A stretch of DNA of 64,000 bases from a bacterium (lineage in GTDB: Bacteria > BMS3Abin14), in NCBI GenBank assembly GCA_020350725.1, contig CP070719.1:899109-963108 (forward strand), read 5' to 3'. The position numbers and the translations under genes were made by a program. The notes below the pieces were generated by a model that made no database searches, was not told where the DNA came from, and worked only from the letters and a program-made list of their open reading frames with translations. Shown here one piece after another: positions 9,785 through 21,740 of the stretch (the first letter of the stretch is position 1; every line of letters begins with the position of its first letter).

Positions 9785-10507
9785 TCACAGACTGAAACCG
9801 TCCCCCAGATAGACCCTTCTGGCCTCCCTGCTGGAGGCTATCTGGGCCGGGTCCCCTTCCTCCAGTATGCGGCCGCCGGCCAGTATGTAGGCCCGGTCGG
9901 TGATGCCGAGCGTTTCCCTGACATTGTGGTCGGTGATCAGGACACCGAGGCCCCTGTCCTTGAGTATTCCTATGAGCCCCTGGATCTCGAGAACCGTCTT
10001 CGGATCGATCCCCGCAAAGGGCTCGTCGAGAAGAAGATAGTGGGGATCCGAGATGAGGGATCTGGCGATCTCCACTCTCCTCCTTTCACCCCCTGACAGA
10101 TTGGCTCCCAGGCTGTCCTCAAGGTGACCGATCCCCATGGAGTCTGAAAGATCCTCCAACATGGACGCCTGGGATCTCTTCGGAACGCCAACCGCCTCCA
10201 TGATCGACAGCAGATTTCCCTTGACCGTCATCCCTCTGAATATCGAGGGCTCCTGGGGAAGATATCCCAGGCCAAAGCGGGCTCTTCTGTGAATGGGCCA
10301 GTTCGTAATATCGACGCCGTTCAGGTAAACCTGCCCTCCATTGGGTCTTACCAGCCCCGATATCATGTAAAAGGCCGTTGTCTTGCCTGCGCCGTTGGGG
10401 CCCAAGAGCCCGACAACCTCTCCCTGGTTGAGGGCAATGGAGACGCCGTCAACTACCGTCTGTCCCCGGTAGGTCTTTACCAGTGAGTCGGCCCTGAGCT
10501 GCATCAT
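9785..10507 (-). CDS. lptB: LPS export ABC transporter ATP-binding protein LptB
   Basis: ATPase that powers LptFG-dependent extraction of LPS from the inner membrane. 240 aa, normal. Walker A GPNGAGKT at 36-43, Q-loop in GYLPQEPSIFR, ABC signature NLSGGERRR, Walker B YLLLDEP, and switch His in LITDHNVRETL. Start ATG at 10507 overlaps the lptA stop (ATGA). The lptC-lptA-lptB order before rpoN is the classical one. Confidence 0.97.
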   Translation of the reverse strand: MMQLRADSLVKTYRGQTVVDGVSIALNQGEVVGLLGPNGAGKTTAFYMISGLVRPNGGQVYLNGVDITNWPIHRRARFGLGYLPQEPSIFRGMTVKGNLLSIMEAVGVPKRSQASMLEDLSDSMGIGHLEDSLGANLSGGERRRVEIARSLISDPHYLLLDEPFAGIDPKTVLEIQGLIGILKDRGLGVLITDHNVRETLGITDRAYILAGGRILEEGDPAQIASSREARRVYLGDGFSL

Positions 10508-10968
10508 GGTTCGTCCCCCCCGGGCAGTATCTTTGCCTTTACCGGGCCTTCGAACCTGGCAAGACCGTTATCGACCTGGTAGGCAATTCTCGCTGCGCTT
10601 ATCCTGCTGCCTCCCCGCGTCAGGTGGGGCGAATCCTCAAGTTCAACAACCCCTCTTTTTATATCGAAATAAGCACTGCCCGCTTCGAGCCTGTCCTCCA
10701 GGCGGGTAAGGCGGACATCCCCCATGGCTTGGCCCCTGACCACCTCCCCCGTCCCGCCCCCTTCTGTGAAGAGGATCAGGGTATTACAGGACATTTCAAC
10801 ATCCCCGTACTCGAGCGTGACGCCCCCTTCGAAACGGATCTCGCCCCTGGCTTCTTCGATCTGGAGGGTGTCGGCCCGTATACTGATCTCCCTCTCTGAA
10901 CCGGCATGCCCTGGAGGGGCCATGACAAGCAGCAGGATGGCGAACAGGCCGGAAGCTGTCCTAATCAT
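10504..10968 (-). CDS. lptA: LPS transport periplasmic protein LptA
   Basis: Periplasmic bridge of the Lpt machine. 154 aa with an N-terminal signal peptide (hydrophobic residues about 8-17, likely cut after GHAG) and one OstA/LptA beta-jellyroll region: ISIRADTLQIEEARGEIRFEGGVTL is the typical opening. Its start overlaps the lptC end by 8 bp. Confidence 0.92.
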   Translation of the reverse strand: MIRTASGLFAILLLVMAPPGHAGSEREISIRADTLQIEEARGEIRFEGGVTLEYGDVEMSCNTLILFTEGGGTGEVVRGQAMGDVRLTRLEDRLEAGSAYFDIKRGVVELEDSPHLTRGGSRISAARIAYQVDNGLARFEGPVKAKILPGGDEP

Positions 10969-11500
10969 CTTCTCTCACCGAACCGTCGAACCTCCAGACG
11001 GACCGGACCTTTCCGTCGAGGATGGTGCGCCGGTCGCCTATGGAATAGTGCAGCCTCTCTCCCCAGACCGTGATCTCGCGGCTGACCAGTTCCACTCCCT
11101 CCTTCGACTGAATCGTTCCCTCACCTCCGTTCCACTCCATGACAGGGGTGGTGAACCGATAGCCTGCATCGGTCCTGATCGTCACGTTTCCCTCCAGGGA
11201 GAGGATCTTTTCTGCCGACCTGAAACGTCCGTGTGAACCCTGGACATCCACCCTGGTGATCGTCCCGTCAATGAGCTGGGCCCTGACTTCCTCGAGAACG
11301 GCTTCGGTCTGTGCATAGTAACTGGCCTCCGACGCCACGATCTCCCATCGGCCCGACTCCCCCTCCTGAGCCACCCTGAATCCGGTAATCTTGATTTCCG
11401 GGGGGCTGGCGAAGGACATCTTGGGCGACAGCAGGAGAAGACAGAGGGCCCCCAGGAGCAGGCCCCTGGAGTGTGCCGGGATGGTAATTCCCAATGTCAT
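10961..11500 (-). CDS. lptC: LPS export protein LptC
   Basis: Inner-membrane anchored link between LptFG/B and LptA. About 179 aa from the ATG at 11500; a TTG at 11530 is also in frame and neither has a clear ribosome site, so the start is uncertain. One N-terminal hydrophobic anchor (GLLLGALCLLLL), then a jellyroll domain similar in layout to LptA. Identification rests on position before lptA-lptB and on the fold pattern rather than on a strong motif. Confidence 0.85.
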   Translation of the reverse strand: MTLGITIPAHSRGLLLGALCLLLLSPKMSFASPPEIKITGFRVAQEGESGRWEIVASEASYYAQTEAVLEEVRAQLIDGTITRVDVQGSHGRFRSAEKILSLEGNVTIRTDAGYRFTTPVMEWNGGEGTIQSKEGVELVSREITVWGERLHYSIGDRRTILDGKVRSVWRFDGSVREDD

Positions 11501-11741
11501 GGGAGACAGATTAGCACAAAGCGAGAGCAAATGAAAGAATGTGGCGTAAAAGTTGCATGAGGCTTACCCGGCGGCTGGTTCGCCGGGTTTGGAGATCCGG
11601 CCTGCCCCGAACGGCAATCGGGGGTTGGGGGTTTGCATTTTACTGCTTGTTCTAACGGCGACTTCGAGGGGGGATGTGGGTGAATGGTTTACCGCTTCCT
11701 GTTGCAGCTGAGGGGAGCCATTATCCCGGCCTGATTCGGGC
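11501..11741. other. kdsC-lptC intergenic region with two hairpins
   Basis: 241 bp. Two clear stem-loops: a 7-bp stem CCCGGCG/CGCCGGG at 11567-11587 and a 6-bp stem CCCCGA/TCGGGG at 11605-11623. Neither is followed by a T-run in the direction of the flanking genes. They could attenuate or process the kdsC-lptC transcript; function unknown. Confidence 0.5.
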
Positions 11742-12242
11742 TCACACCAGGTATCTTTCCATCACTCCATCCCAAAGCCCCTTCGCCTTGAGAATGAGGA
11801 CGATCACCTCCCTGCCGGCGCCCATTCCCCCCGAGGCATCCGTGATCAGGTCTGCCGCCTGCCTGACCTCCTCGGGGGCATCGGCAACGGCACAGCCCAG
11901 CCCTACTCTCCGGATCAGGGGAATGTCCACCACATCATCACCAAGATAACAGATCTGGTCAGGCTCGAGGCCGGTAGTTGCGAGAAGCTCACCGAGGGCG
12001 ACGACCTTCTCCTTGACCCCCTGGTAAACATGGCTTATGCCGAGCTCCTCGGCTCGGACCGCCACCATGTCGCTCCTTCGCCCGGTGATCAGGGCGACCT
12101 GGAGCCCGGCTCTTTGGGCCAGCTTCATCGCGTGACCGTCTCGGACATGAAAGGATTTGATCTCATGTCCTTGAGATGTGTAGTGTATCTTTCCGTCGGT
12201 GAGAACACCGTCGACGTCGAAAGCGATAAGCTGGATCCTCAT
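11742..12242 (-). CDS. kdsC: 3-deoxy-D-manno-octulosonate 8-phosphate phosphatase
   Basis: HAD phosphatase that turns Kdo-8-phosphate into Kdo. 166 aa, typical of the cap-less KdsC family. Catalytic motif FDVDGVLTDG at about 8-17, motif II ITGRRS, and the late motif CYLGDDVVDIP. The ATG at 12242 gives the family N-terminus. It lies with kdsD, kdsA and kdsB in one leftward run, so the whole route from ribulose-5-phosphate to CMP-Kdo is encoded here. Confidence 0.95.
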   Translation of the reverse strand: MRIQLIAFDVDGVLTDGKIHYTSQGHEIKSFHVRDGHAMKLAQRAGLQVALITGRRSDMVAVRAEELGISHVYQGVKEKVVALGELLATTGLEPDQICYLGDDVVDIPLIRRVGLGCAVADAPEEVRQAADLITDASGGMGAGREVIVLILKAKGLWDGVMERYLV

Positions 12243-12322
12243 TGCCGCGTCGTGGACCCTGGCGTGATGTTTACCCGCAGTCAATCGTACTCCCTCCCCC
12301 TTTTTATCCTGTACCCTTTGCT

Positions 12323-13297
12323 TCAGGCAATGCCGGCCCTCAGAATATCATGCAGATGGACGACGCCCTCGATGACGCCCTCACCTCCGCTGACGATGAG
12401 GCTCGTGATGGCGTATTTTTCCATTATCTGAAGCGCTTTCGCCGCCAGAGCATCTCCATTGATGACCTTGGGGTCCCTGGTCATCACCTGGACAGCGGAC
12501 ATCGACAGGGGATTGGGCTCCCTCTCAAGCAGTCTCCGAATGTCCCCGTCTGTTATGATACCCTGAAGGCGACCTTCGTGGTCGACTACGGTGGTAATGC
12601 CGAGTTTTTTGACGGTCATCTCCACCAGGGCCTCCCTTACGGGAGCCCTCTCGGAGATCACCGGAACAGCGTCTCCCGTGTGCATGATGTCCGCCACCGT
12701 GAGCAGTCGCCTCCCGATGGTCCCTCCGGGATGAAAGAGAGCGAAATCCTCCTCCGTAAACCCTCTCATCTCCAGGAGGGCGACCGCAAGCGCGTCACCC
12801 AGGGCCATGGTGACGGTGGTGCTGGCCGTCGGGGCCAGGCCGAGGGGGCAGGCTTCCTCCGCCACGGAGATGTCCAGGACGACATCGGCCCTCTTCGCCA
12901 AAGTGGAAGAGGGATTGCCCGTCATGCATATCGTCGGAATGCCCAGGCGTTTTACAGCGGGAAGAATCCGGATCATCTCCTCCGTCTCTCCGCTGTTGGA
13001 GACGGCGATGAGGATATCGCCCCGAACCAGCATGCCCAGATCGCCGTGCCCGCCCTCAGCGGGGTGCAGGAACAGGGCGGGAGTCCCCGTGCTGGCGAAG
13101 GTGGCGGCGATCTTTCTGCAGACCAGACCCGATTTTCCCATGCCGGCGAAAACGACCCTGCCTTTCAGGTCCTGGAGCAGCTTTACGGCGACCGAGAATT
13201 CCGATCCGAGTCTCTTTTTGACGACCGCCAGGGACTCTATTTCGATGTCCAGGACCCTCCTGGCAATGGACAGGATCTTCTTTTCTGCGGTCTTCAA
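12323..13297 (-). CDS. kdsD: arabinose-5-phosphate isomerase
   Basis: Isomerises ribulose-5-phosphate to arabinose-5-phosphate, the first Kdo-specific step. 324 aa: SIS domain (about 30-165; [34 protein letters not shown]) and two C-terminal CBS domains (about 200-324). I place the start at a TTG (13297) because GGAGG lies six bases before it and it overlaps the kdsA stop as TTGA; the ATG-less frame further upstream has no family match. Confidence 0.93.
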   Translation of the reverse strand: MKTAEKKILSIARRVLDIEIESLAVVKKRLGSEFSVAVKLLQDLKGRVVFAGMGKSGLVCRKIAATFASTGTPALFLHPAEGGHGDLGMLVRGDILIAVSNSGETEEMIRILPAVKRLGIPTICMTGNPSSTLAKRADVVLDISVAEEACPLGLAPTASTTVTMALGDALAVALLEMRGFTEEDFALFHPGGTIGRRLLTVADIMHTGDAVPVISERAPVREALVEMTVKKLGITTVVDHEGRLQGIITDGDIRRLLEREPNPLSMSAVQVMTRDPKVINGDALAAKALQIMEKYAITSLIVSGGEGVIEGVVHLHDILRAGIA

Positions 13298-14121
13298 GGA
13301 TGTCCTCCAGGGGACAGCGCATTTCTGATGGCCTGAAGGGATATGAGGAGATCCTCCAGTTGGTCGAGGGGCCACATATTGGGCCCGTCGCAGGGAGCGG
13401 AATCAGGTTCCGGATGGACCTCCATGAAGAGGGCATCGATCCCGCAGGCCACGGCCGCCCGACAGAGGTGGGGTATATACTGTCTCATTCCCCCTGAGCG
13501 ATCCCCCAATCCTCCCGGCAGCTGAAGGCTGTGTGTAGCATCGTAGACAACGGGTATTCCCAGGTCCCGGATAACCGGCAGGGATCGAAAATCCACTACC
13601 AGATTATTGTAACCGAAGGAGCTTCCCCGCTCGGTGATCAAAAGGCCTTCACCGTCCCTGACCTTGCCTATGATGCCTCTGACATCCCAGGGAGCCAGAA
13701 ACTGTCCCTTTTTTACATTCACCGGAAGGCCCGTGCCGGCGGCAGCCTCGAGGAGGCTGGTCTGGCGGCACAGGAATGCTGGGATCTGAATGAGGTCCAG
13801 GACCTCGGCGGCCAGTTTCATATCCTGCACATCGTGGACATCGGAGGTCACGGGTAGATCAAATTCGTCCTTGACGGCAGCCAGGACCTCCAGCCCCCTC
13901 TCCAGGCCGGGGCCGCGGAAGGAGTCCGCGGAAGTCCTGTTCGCCTTGTCGAAGGAGGATTTGAAGATGATGGGGATGCCCAGTCCGGTGCATGTTTTGA
14001 CGAGTCTTTCGGCCATTGTCAGGGTCTGGTCCAGACCCTCAATGACGCACGGGCCGGCGATGAGGACGAGAGGTCCGTCGCCTCCGATCTTTATGTCCGA
14101 TACCTCTACTATCCGGGTCAT
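13294..14121 (-). CDS. kdsA: 2-dehydro-3-deoxyphosphooctonate aldolase (Kdo-8-P synthase)
   Basis: Condenses arabinose-5-phosphate with phosphoenolpyruvate. About 275 aa. Family marks: [50 protein letters not shown] and [11 protein letters not shown]. Start taken as ATG 14121; a GTG at 14139 is also in frame and neither has a strong ribosome site. Coupled to kdsD through the overlapping TTGA. Confidence 0.95.
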   Translation of the reverse strand: MTRIVEVSDIKIGGDGPLVLIAGPCVIEGLDQTLTMAERLVKTCTGLGIPIIFKSSFDKANRTSADSFRGPGLERGLEVLAAVKDEFDLPVTSDVHDVQDMKLAAEVLDLIQIPAFLCRQTSLLEAAAGTGLPVNVKKGQFLAPWDVRGIIGKVRDGEGLLITERGSSFGYNNLVVDFRSLPVIRDLGIPVVYDATHSLQLPGGLGDRSGGMRQYIPHLCRAAVACGIDALFMEVHPEPDSAPCDGPNMWPLDQLEDLLISLQAIRNALSPGGHP

Positions 14122-14130
14122 ATCAATTGG

Positions 14131-14279
14131 CCGGTTCACAGTTTCCGGTTCACAGCTTACCGTTTAGATACCTCCGTGATCTGGAACGTGTGATTCGTGA
14201 TCGATCGACAGTTCCACCTTTCGGACTCCCAAAGGCTGGTTCGCCGTTCACAGTTGGTACCTGGAACCGGGAACTGCTT
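14131..14279. repeat. heptamer-type repeats upstream of kdsA
   Basis: Five units in register at 14131-14165 (CCGGTTC, ACAGTTT, CCGGTTC, ACAGCTT, ACCGTTT) and a looser set at 14238-14279 (CGTTCAC, AGTTGGT, ACCTGGA, ACCGGGA). They fill much of the pyrG-kdsA gap and the first array overlaps the possible GTG start of kdsA. Confidence 0.65.
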
Positions 14280-14320
14280 TCTTTTCACCCTCTCGCCCAG
14301 GTTCCAACCGTCCTGCCGTC

Positions 14321-16758
<2,438 letters not shown>

Positions 16759-16761
16759 CCG

Positions 16762-17766
16762 CTACCGCTCCAGAGCCGACAGTTCACGGAAGCGGGCTCT
16801 CATTTTTTCTGTGGTAATAGGCATGGTGCCAACTTCCCCGACCACGACGCCAGCGGCTACGTTTGCCAGCCATGCACACTGATCCATTTCCAATTCCGCG
16901 GCCATTGCCAGAGCCAGAGTTGCCACAACCGTATCGCCAGCTCCTGTGACGTCGTAAACCTCCTGCCCTACTGCAGGGATATGGGTCCATTCCCCCCCTT
17001 TTTTAAACAAAGTCATCCCCTGATCACCCCTGGTGATCAGCAGATAGCGACAATCCATATTCGCGATGATCCTCCAGCCGGCCTCCATCAGGGCTTCGAT
17101 GCTGTTAATAACCATGTTTGCCCCAGCGGCCGCTTCAAGGAGATTGGGCGTCAGAACCGTTACCCCTCGATAGGTGGGAAAGTGCTGTATCTTGGGGTCT
17201 ACGGCTACTGGAACACCGGCCTCATTCGCGAATCTGATGACTTCCTTTGTTAAGGTAGGGGTTATCACTCCTTTGGAGTAATCCGATATGATCACGGCTC
17301 CACTGTCGGAGAGGAAGGATTTGACGGAACTCAGCATGGTTGATTCCTCCTCCCTCGACATGGGTGTTGTCATCTCCCGGTCAACGCGGACAACCTGCTG
17401 GCTATGGGCAATAACTCTCGTTTTCATGGTTGTCGGCCTTTCCCGCGTAAATGAAATCCCTCTTCTGCCGATCCTTTTCTTCTCGAGTTCCTTGACCAAC
17501 CATCTCCCCATCTGGTCGTCGCCGACCAGTCCGCAGAGTTCGACCTCACCCCTCAGGGAGACTATATTGTTTGCGACATTGGCTGCCCCGCCAAGGCGAA
17601 GGGTCTCTTTCTGGACATCCACGATGGGTACCGGTGCCTCGGGAGACATCCTGGAGACATCGCCCCAGATGTATTCGTCAATCATAATATCCCCGACCAC
17701 CAGCACCTTCCTGCCGGCAATAGCATCCAGGAGCTGCTCGCCGCTGTTCAGATATGAGTTCTTCAT
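16762..17766 (-). CDS. rfaE1: D-glycero-beta-D-manno-heptose-7-phosphate kinase
   Basis: PfkB-family sugar kinase of ADP-heptose synthesis. 334 aa from ATG 17766 (GGAGG 12 bases upstream). Marks: VVGDIMIDEYIWGDVSRMSPEAPVP, LGGAANVANN, and the C-terminal anion-hole motif DVTGAGDTVVA. Only the kinase half of bifunctional HldE is here; the adenylyltransferase half must be elsewhere. GmhB (34498) supplies the next step of the same route. Confidence 0.93.
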   Translation of the reverse strand: MKNSYLNSGEQLLDAIAGRKVLVVGDIMIDEYIWGDVSRMSPEAPVPIVDVQKETLRLGGAANVANNIVSLRGEVELCGLVGDDQMGRWLVKELEKKRIGRRGISFTRERPTTMKTRVIAHSQQVVRVDREMTTPMSREEESTMLSSVKSFLSDSGAVIISDYSKGVITPTLTKEVIRFANEAGVPVAVDPKIQHFPTYRGVTVLTPNLLEAAAGANMVINSIEALMEAGWRIIANMDCRYLLITRGDQGMTLFKKGGEWTHIPAVGQEVYDVTGAGDTVVATLALAMAAELEMDQCAWLANVAAGVVVGEVGTMPITTEKMRARFRELSALER

Positions 17767-18158
17767 GGGAATTGTTTGCCTCCACTGAAAGAAGAAAACC
17801 CAGCATTCAGGGTCCAGTGCCCAAGGTAAAACCCGCATTTAGGTCTTTCACTGAAAGGCTTTTGTCGAATCAATATTCTACCACCTGATATCTGATTTCC
17901 AGTCTCTAACTCCTAACTATATCCTCCTGGATTGAACCTTAAACATCTACTTGTACAATTTTGAAGGGTCCCTTGCAAGAGCGATCCGGGGTTGCCAACA
18001 GCGAGATTGTTAAATACAGATCGTTGTGATACATACCACCTTTCAAGGAACAGTTCGACAACGCTTTTAACACTCTCTCTCAAAGATTGTCAGCATCCCG
18101 AGTATCCCCATTGACCTGGAGATGGACATAAGAATATCGATCAAACTGTCCCGCCGCT
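17767..18158. other. divergent intergenic region
   Basis: 392 bp between the leftward Kdo/heptose genes and the rightward glycan genes, so both promoters should lie here. I find no convincing TTGACA/TATAAT pair in either direction. A heptamer-type run lies at 17885-17919 (CTGATAT, CTGATTT, CCAGTCT, CTAACTC, CTAACTA). The rest is of moderate AT content with no ORF worth calling. Confidence 0.5.
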
Positions 18159-19217
18159 ATGAATACTGACAATGAAAATCCCTCGAACATCCTGATCATC
18201 AGGCTCTCAGCCATAGGCGATGTCGTTATGGCTTCGCCCCTGATCGGCTCTTTTCGTAGAACCTATCCTGAAGCCAGAATATCCTGGCTCGTCGACGACG
18301 GATCAAAAGACATTCTCCTGGGGCATCCGGACATCGACGAAATTATCATCTGGCCGAGGAGCGCCTGGCGGAGTCTACTGAGGGAGAAGCGCCTATTAAA
18401 GCTGGCGGGCGAGATCACCGCCTTCATGGGGGATCTGAGGAGAAAACCGAGATTTGACCTGGTCCTGGATGCTCAAGGGCTTCTAAAAAGCGGGTTCTGG
18501 GCATTCGTAACCGGTGCTAAGGAGAGGATAGGGCTTGGATCGGCTGAAGGAAGCCGGTATTTCATGACTCGGGTTATCGATCTCAAGGAGCCCGACGGAA
18601 GGATCAGCTTTCATTACCTTCAATGTGCAGAGGAATTGGGGCTCCATGCAGGTGATTTCAGGATGTCTTTGGCAACAGGGGGCGAAGAGGACAGATTCGC
18701 CCTGGAGTTTGCCGAGGAGTTCAGGGTCGAGGACGGGTATGCAGCTCTCTGTCCTTTCACGACAAGACCTCAGAAGCATTGGCGGCCGGAAAGATGGTCC
18801 GAGATCATCGGTCGTTTATCGGAAAATTATGGGTTGACCTCCGTTCTGCTCGGAGGACCCGGTGATCAGGCCACCGCCGATGATATCAGCGCGCATGTGA
18901 ATCGGGAAACAGTTAATCTCGTCGGAAAAACGACCCTCAAACAGGTTGCGGCGATCATCAAGCATGCCTCCCTCTTGATCGGGGTCGACACCGGCCTTAC
19001 ACACATGGGAACAGCATTTCTGGTGCCGACGGTGGCACTTTTCGGATCGACCTGTCCCTATACCAGGACCTATAGCCCACGGACAGCGGTCATCTACAGT
19101 GCCAGGGAATGCTCTCCGTGCAGGAGGCATCCTGATTGTGATGATACATTTGATTGCATGGTTGATATTGAAGTCGAGGATGTTTTAGATTCCGTCAGAA
19201 AGGTATTTGCCAACTGA
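18159..19217 (+). CDS. glycosyltransferase family 9 (heptosyltransferase-like)
   Basis: 352 aa GT-B enzyme of the ADP-heptose:LPS heptosyltransferase family, probably adding heptose to the inner core at the cytoplasmic face. Marks: N-terminal IRLSAIGDVVMASPLI, the middle LVLDAQGLLKSGF, and the donor-side GVDTGLTHMGTAFLVPTVALFG. A Cys-rich tail (ECSPCRRHPDCDDTFDC) near the C-terminus is common in GT9 proteins. No good ribosome site precedes the ATG, so the start is a little uncertain. Which heptose it adds cannot be told from sequence. Confidence 0.9.
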   Translation: MNTDNENPSNILIIRLSAIGDVVMASPLIGSFRRTYPEARISWLVDDGSKDILLGHPDIDEIIIWPRSAWRSLLREKRLLKLAGEITAFMGDLRRKPRFDLVLDAQGLLKSGFWAFVTGAKERIGLGSAEGSRYFMTRVIDLKEPDGRISFHYLQCAEELGLHAGDFRMSLATGGEEDRFALEFAEEFRVEDGYAALCPFTTRPQKHWRPERWSEIIGRLSENYGLTSVLLGGPGDQATADDISAHVNRETVNLVGKTTLKQVAAIIKHASLLIGVDTGLTHMGTAFLVPTVALFGSTCPYTRTYSPRTAVIYSARECSPCRRHPDCDDTFDCMVDIEVEDVLDSVRKVFAN

Positions 19218-19432
19218 TAAGCTGTTTGCCATCATCACCTGTCTTTTATGGCGGCTTGACCAATACCTATCCGACTCAGCGCCAGTCAGGTTGACGGTAA
19301 AAACAATGGAAAGTGGACTGGATCGCGAAAGACACCGCATAAAACCCCTTCCTGACTGGCTTCTTTCTTGCGCTTTGAAAGGGAATTTCGTGCCGGAAGC
19401 ACGGAATATCAATCACCCCCGTTGCTGAAGGA

Positions 19433-20560
19433 ATGCCGTTGATCAACATGTCACCTGAGGAAAAGATCAAGGTCCTGCATATAGAGCTGGGCAAACGTCG
19501 TCTGGGTGGATCCATGCAGGTATTCTATCTTGCAAGAGAGATGAAGCGTCGCCAGATGGACATCGCAGTGGTATGTCCGGATCAAAGCCCCCTGCATAGC
19601 ATGTGCGAAATGGAGGGGATTCCGGTCTTTCCGGTTCGGTATCGCGGGGATCTCGATCTGTCGCTTATCCCCAGGCTTATCAGGATGCTGAGTGACTACC
19701 GACCGAGAATAGTTCACATCCACAGCCGGAGAGGGGCCGATACCCTCGGTGCTTTTGCGGCGCGACTGGCAGGCGAAGTCAAGGTCGTCGTTTCCCGGCG
19801 AGTCGACAATCCGGTAAAACCGGGGATTTTTACCAGGATCCGGTATGGCTGGCTCTGCGATCGCATCGTGGCTGTATCAGGGGGTATCGTGAAGGAACTT
19901 GTTCGTGGGGGTATTCCTGAAGAAAAGATCTCCCTCGTCTACAGCGCTGTGGAAGCCTCTGATTTTCAGGTGAGGACTGATGCTGCCAAAGTAAGGGCAG
20001 ATCTCGGACTTGATCTTCAGGACTCAGTCGTCGCTGTCATTGCACAACTCATAGATCGTAAGGGCCACCGATTCCTTCTCCGGGGTGCTCCGGCTATACT
20101 TGCCCGGCACAACAAGGTTAAATTCCTTCTCCTCGGTGAGGGTGAGACCGAGAGTAAACTGCGAAATCTCTCCCGGGAATTGGACATCGAAGAACATGTC
20201 ATCTTCGCCGGGTACAGGGATAATATCGGTGAGATCCTATCTATCGTGGATGTCCTTGTTCATCCTGCGACCATGGAAGGTTTCGCCAATTGCGTTCTTC
20301 AGGCGATGGCCGCACAGGTTCCCGTCGTGGCGACATCGGTAGGTGGGATGCCTGAATCTGTTCTACACGGTATCAACGGGATCCTTGTCCCGCCCCGCGA
20401 TAGCAAGGCGATAGCCGATGCGGTAATTGAGCTCTTAAATGATGCTTCATTGAGGAAGAATATGGGAGCGGAGGGAAGGCGGATCGTGGAGGACAGGTTC
20501 AATGTTAAGAACATGGTGGATGGCAATCTCGCTCTATACTTTGCCGCCATGAAATTGTAG
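19433..20560 (+). CDS. glycosyltransferase family 4
   Basis: 375 aa GT-B fold enzyme. N-terminal domain opens KVLHIELGKRRLGGSMQVFYLAREM; the C-terminal domain has the GT4 donor motif EGFANCVLQAMAAQVPVVAT with its two Glu residues about eight apart. ATG at 19433 overlaps AAGGA; a TTG two codons later has ideal spacing and may be the true start. A 10-bp inverted repeat (19281-19290 / 19351-19360) lies in the 215-bp gap before it. Substrate unknown; likely core or outer-core sugar given the neighbours. Confidence 0.88.
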   Translation: MPLINMSPEEKIKVLHIELGKRRLGGSMQVFYLAREMKRRQMDIAVVCPDQSPLHSMCEMEGIPVFPVRYRGDLDLSLIPRLIRMLSDYRPRIVHIHSRRGADTLGAFAARLAGEVKVVVSRRVDNPVKPGIFTRIRYGWLCDRIVAVSGGIVKELVRGGIPEEKISLVYSAVEASDFQVRTDAAKVRADLGLDLQDSVVAVIAQLIDRKGHRFLLRGAPAILARHNKVKFLLLGEGETESKLRNLSRELDIEEHVIFAGYRDNIGEILSIVDVLVHPATMEGFANCVLQAMAAQVPVVATSVGGMPESVLHGINGILVPPRDSKAIADAVIELLNDASLRKNMGAEGRRIVEDRFNVKNMVDGNLALYFAAMKL

Positions 20561-20591
20561 ATATGTTTGTAATTTTTCCAGGAGGAAGTAA

Positions 20592-21740
20592 GTGATCCGA
20601 TACTGTTCTAAATGCATCATGCCGGATAGCCGGCCTGAACAGGTATTCAATGGGGAAGGCATCTGCGATGCCTGTGTTTCTGCTGAAACCAAACACGGTC
20701 ATATAGACTGGGATGCCCGCAGGGCGGAGATGGAGGATATCCTCGCCGATTACCGGAGTGACGGCTCGACCTATGACTGCATAATCCCTGTGAGCGGTGG
20801 GAAGGACAGCTTCTTCCAGTCGGTCACGATGCGTGACACCTTCGGGATGAATCCCCTATGCGTCAATCACATACCGTGTGAATTCACAGACGTGGGCTGG
20901 AAGAATCTCCTTTTTCTCCGTGACCTCGGTTTTGATATAGTACATGTGGCCGGCAACCGGAAGGCCTATCGTGAAATGGTGCGAATCGGTTTTTTTAAGC
21001 TCGGTGATTGTTGTTGGCCGGAACACATCGGGATTTTCACCGCTCCAGTCAGGGTCGCTGTTCAGTATCGTATACCCCTCCTGATATGGGGGGAGAATTC
21101 TCAATTTGAATATGGTGGGCCGGCCTCAAAACGTGGAAATAATTACCTTGACCGAAACTGGCTGGAGCAATTCCAAATGCTTGGATATCGCATATCGGAC
21201 GTCGTTCATGACGGGATGGACCTGAACGACATTAAAACATTCCATTATCCGACCGATGAAGAGATCCGAGATGTCGGTGTGACTGGCCTTTTCCTGGGTT
21301 ATTACATCAAATGGGACTCCATGAAGAATGCCGAAGCGGCCATCGCTGCAGGTTGGAATCGTAACCCCGGAGGACCTGTGGAGGGGGCCTATAATGATAT
21401 TGAAAATCTCGACTGCAAATGGATCGGCGGCCTCCATGATTATATGAAATTCATCAAGTTCGGCTACGGCAGAGCTACCGATCAACTCTGCATTGAGATA
21501 CGGGCCGGACGAATGTCGCGTGATAAAGCAATCGTGGAGTTAAAGAACAGTTCCGAAGGGACCGTACCGTGGAAATATGTGCCCGATTTTCTTGAATACC
21601 TCAATATAACAGAAAAGGAATTCGTGGATAATCTCGACAGATTCACCAATCGTCGACTTTTTCTATGTGATGATAGCGGAAAGTTGATCAAGGATAAACT
21701 GGGCAACCTGACGAGACGTTTTCCAATATGGGATCATTAA
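20592..21740 (+). CDS. N-acetyl sugar amidotransferase (WbpG/PseA family)
   Basis: 382 aa. Turns an N-acetyl group on a sugar into an acetamidino group using ammonia and ATP. The PP-loop ATP site SGGKDSFFQ is at about 68-76; zinc-type Cys pairs YCSKCIMPDSRP and ICDACV mark the N-terminus. GTG start at 20592 with AGGAGG upstream. The next two genes are HisH and HisF relatives, the ammonia-delivery pair known to serve WbpG in Pseudomonas. The nearby pseudaminic acid genes suggest a nonulosonic acid or its precursor as substrate; this is inference. Confidence 0.9.
   Translation: MIRYCSKCIMPDSRPEQVFNGEGICDACVSAETKHGHIDWDARRAEMEDILADYRSDGSTYDCIIPVSGGKDSFFQSVTMRDTFGMNPLCVNHIPCEFTDVGWKNLLFLRDLGFDIVHVAGNRKAYREMVRIGFFKLGDCCWPEHIGIFTAPVRVAVQYRIPLLIWGENSQFEYGGPASKRGNNYLDRNWLEQFQMLGYRISDVVHDGMDLNDIKTFHYPTDEEIRDVGVTGLFLGYYIKWDSMKNAEAAIAAGWNRNPGGPVEGAYNDIENLDCKWIGGLHDYMKFIKFGYGRATDQLCIEIRAGRMSRDKAIVELKNSSEGTVPWKYVPDFLEYLNITEKEFVDNLDRFTNRRLFLCDDSGKLIKDKLGNLTRRFPIWDH

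Noticed and set aside
19207-19428. 73-codon frame between the GT9 and GT4 genes
   Set aside because: TTG start inside the GT9 end, no ribosome site, no family resemblance.
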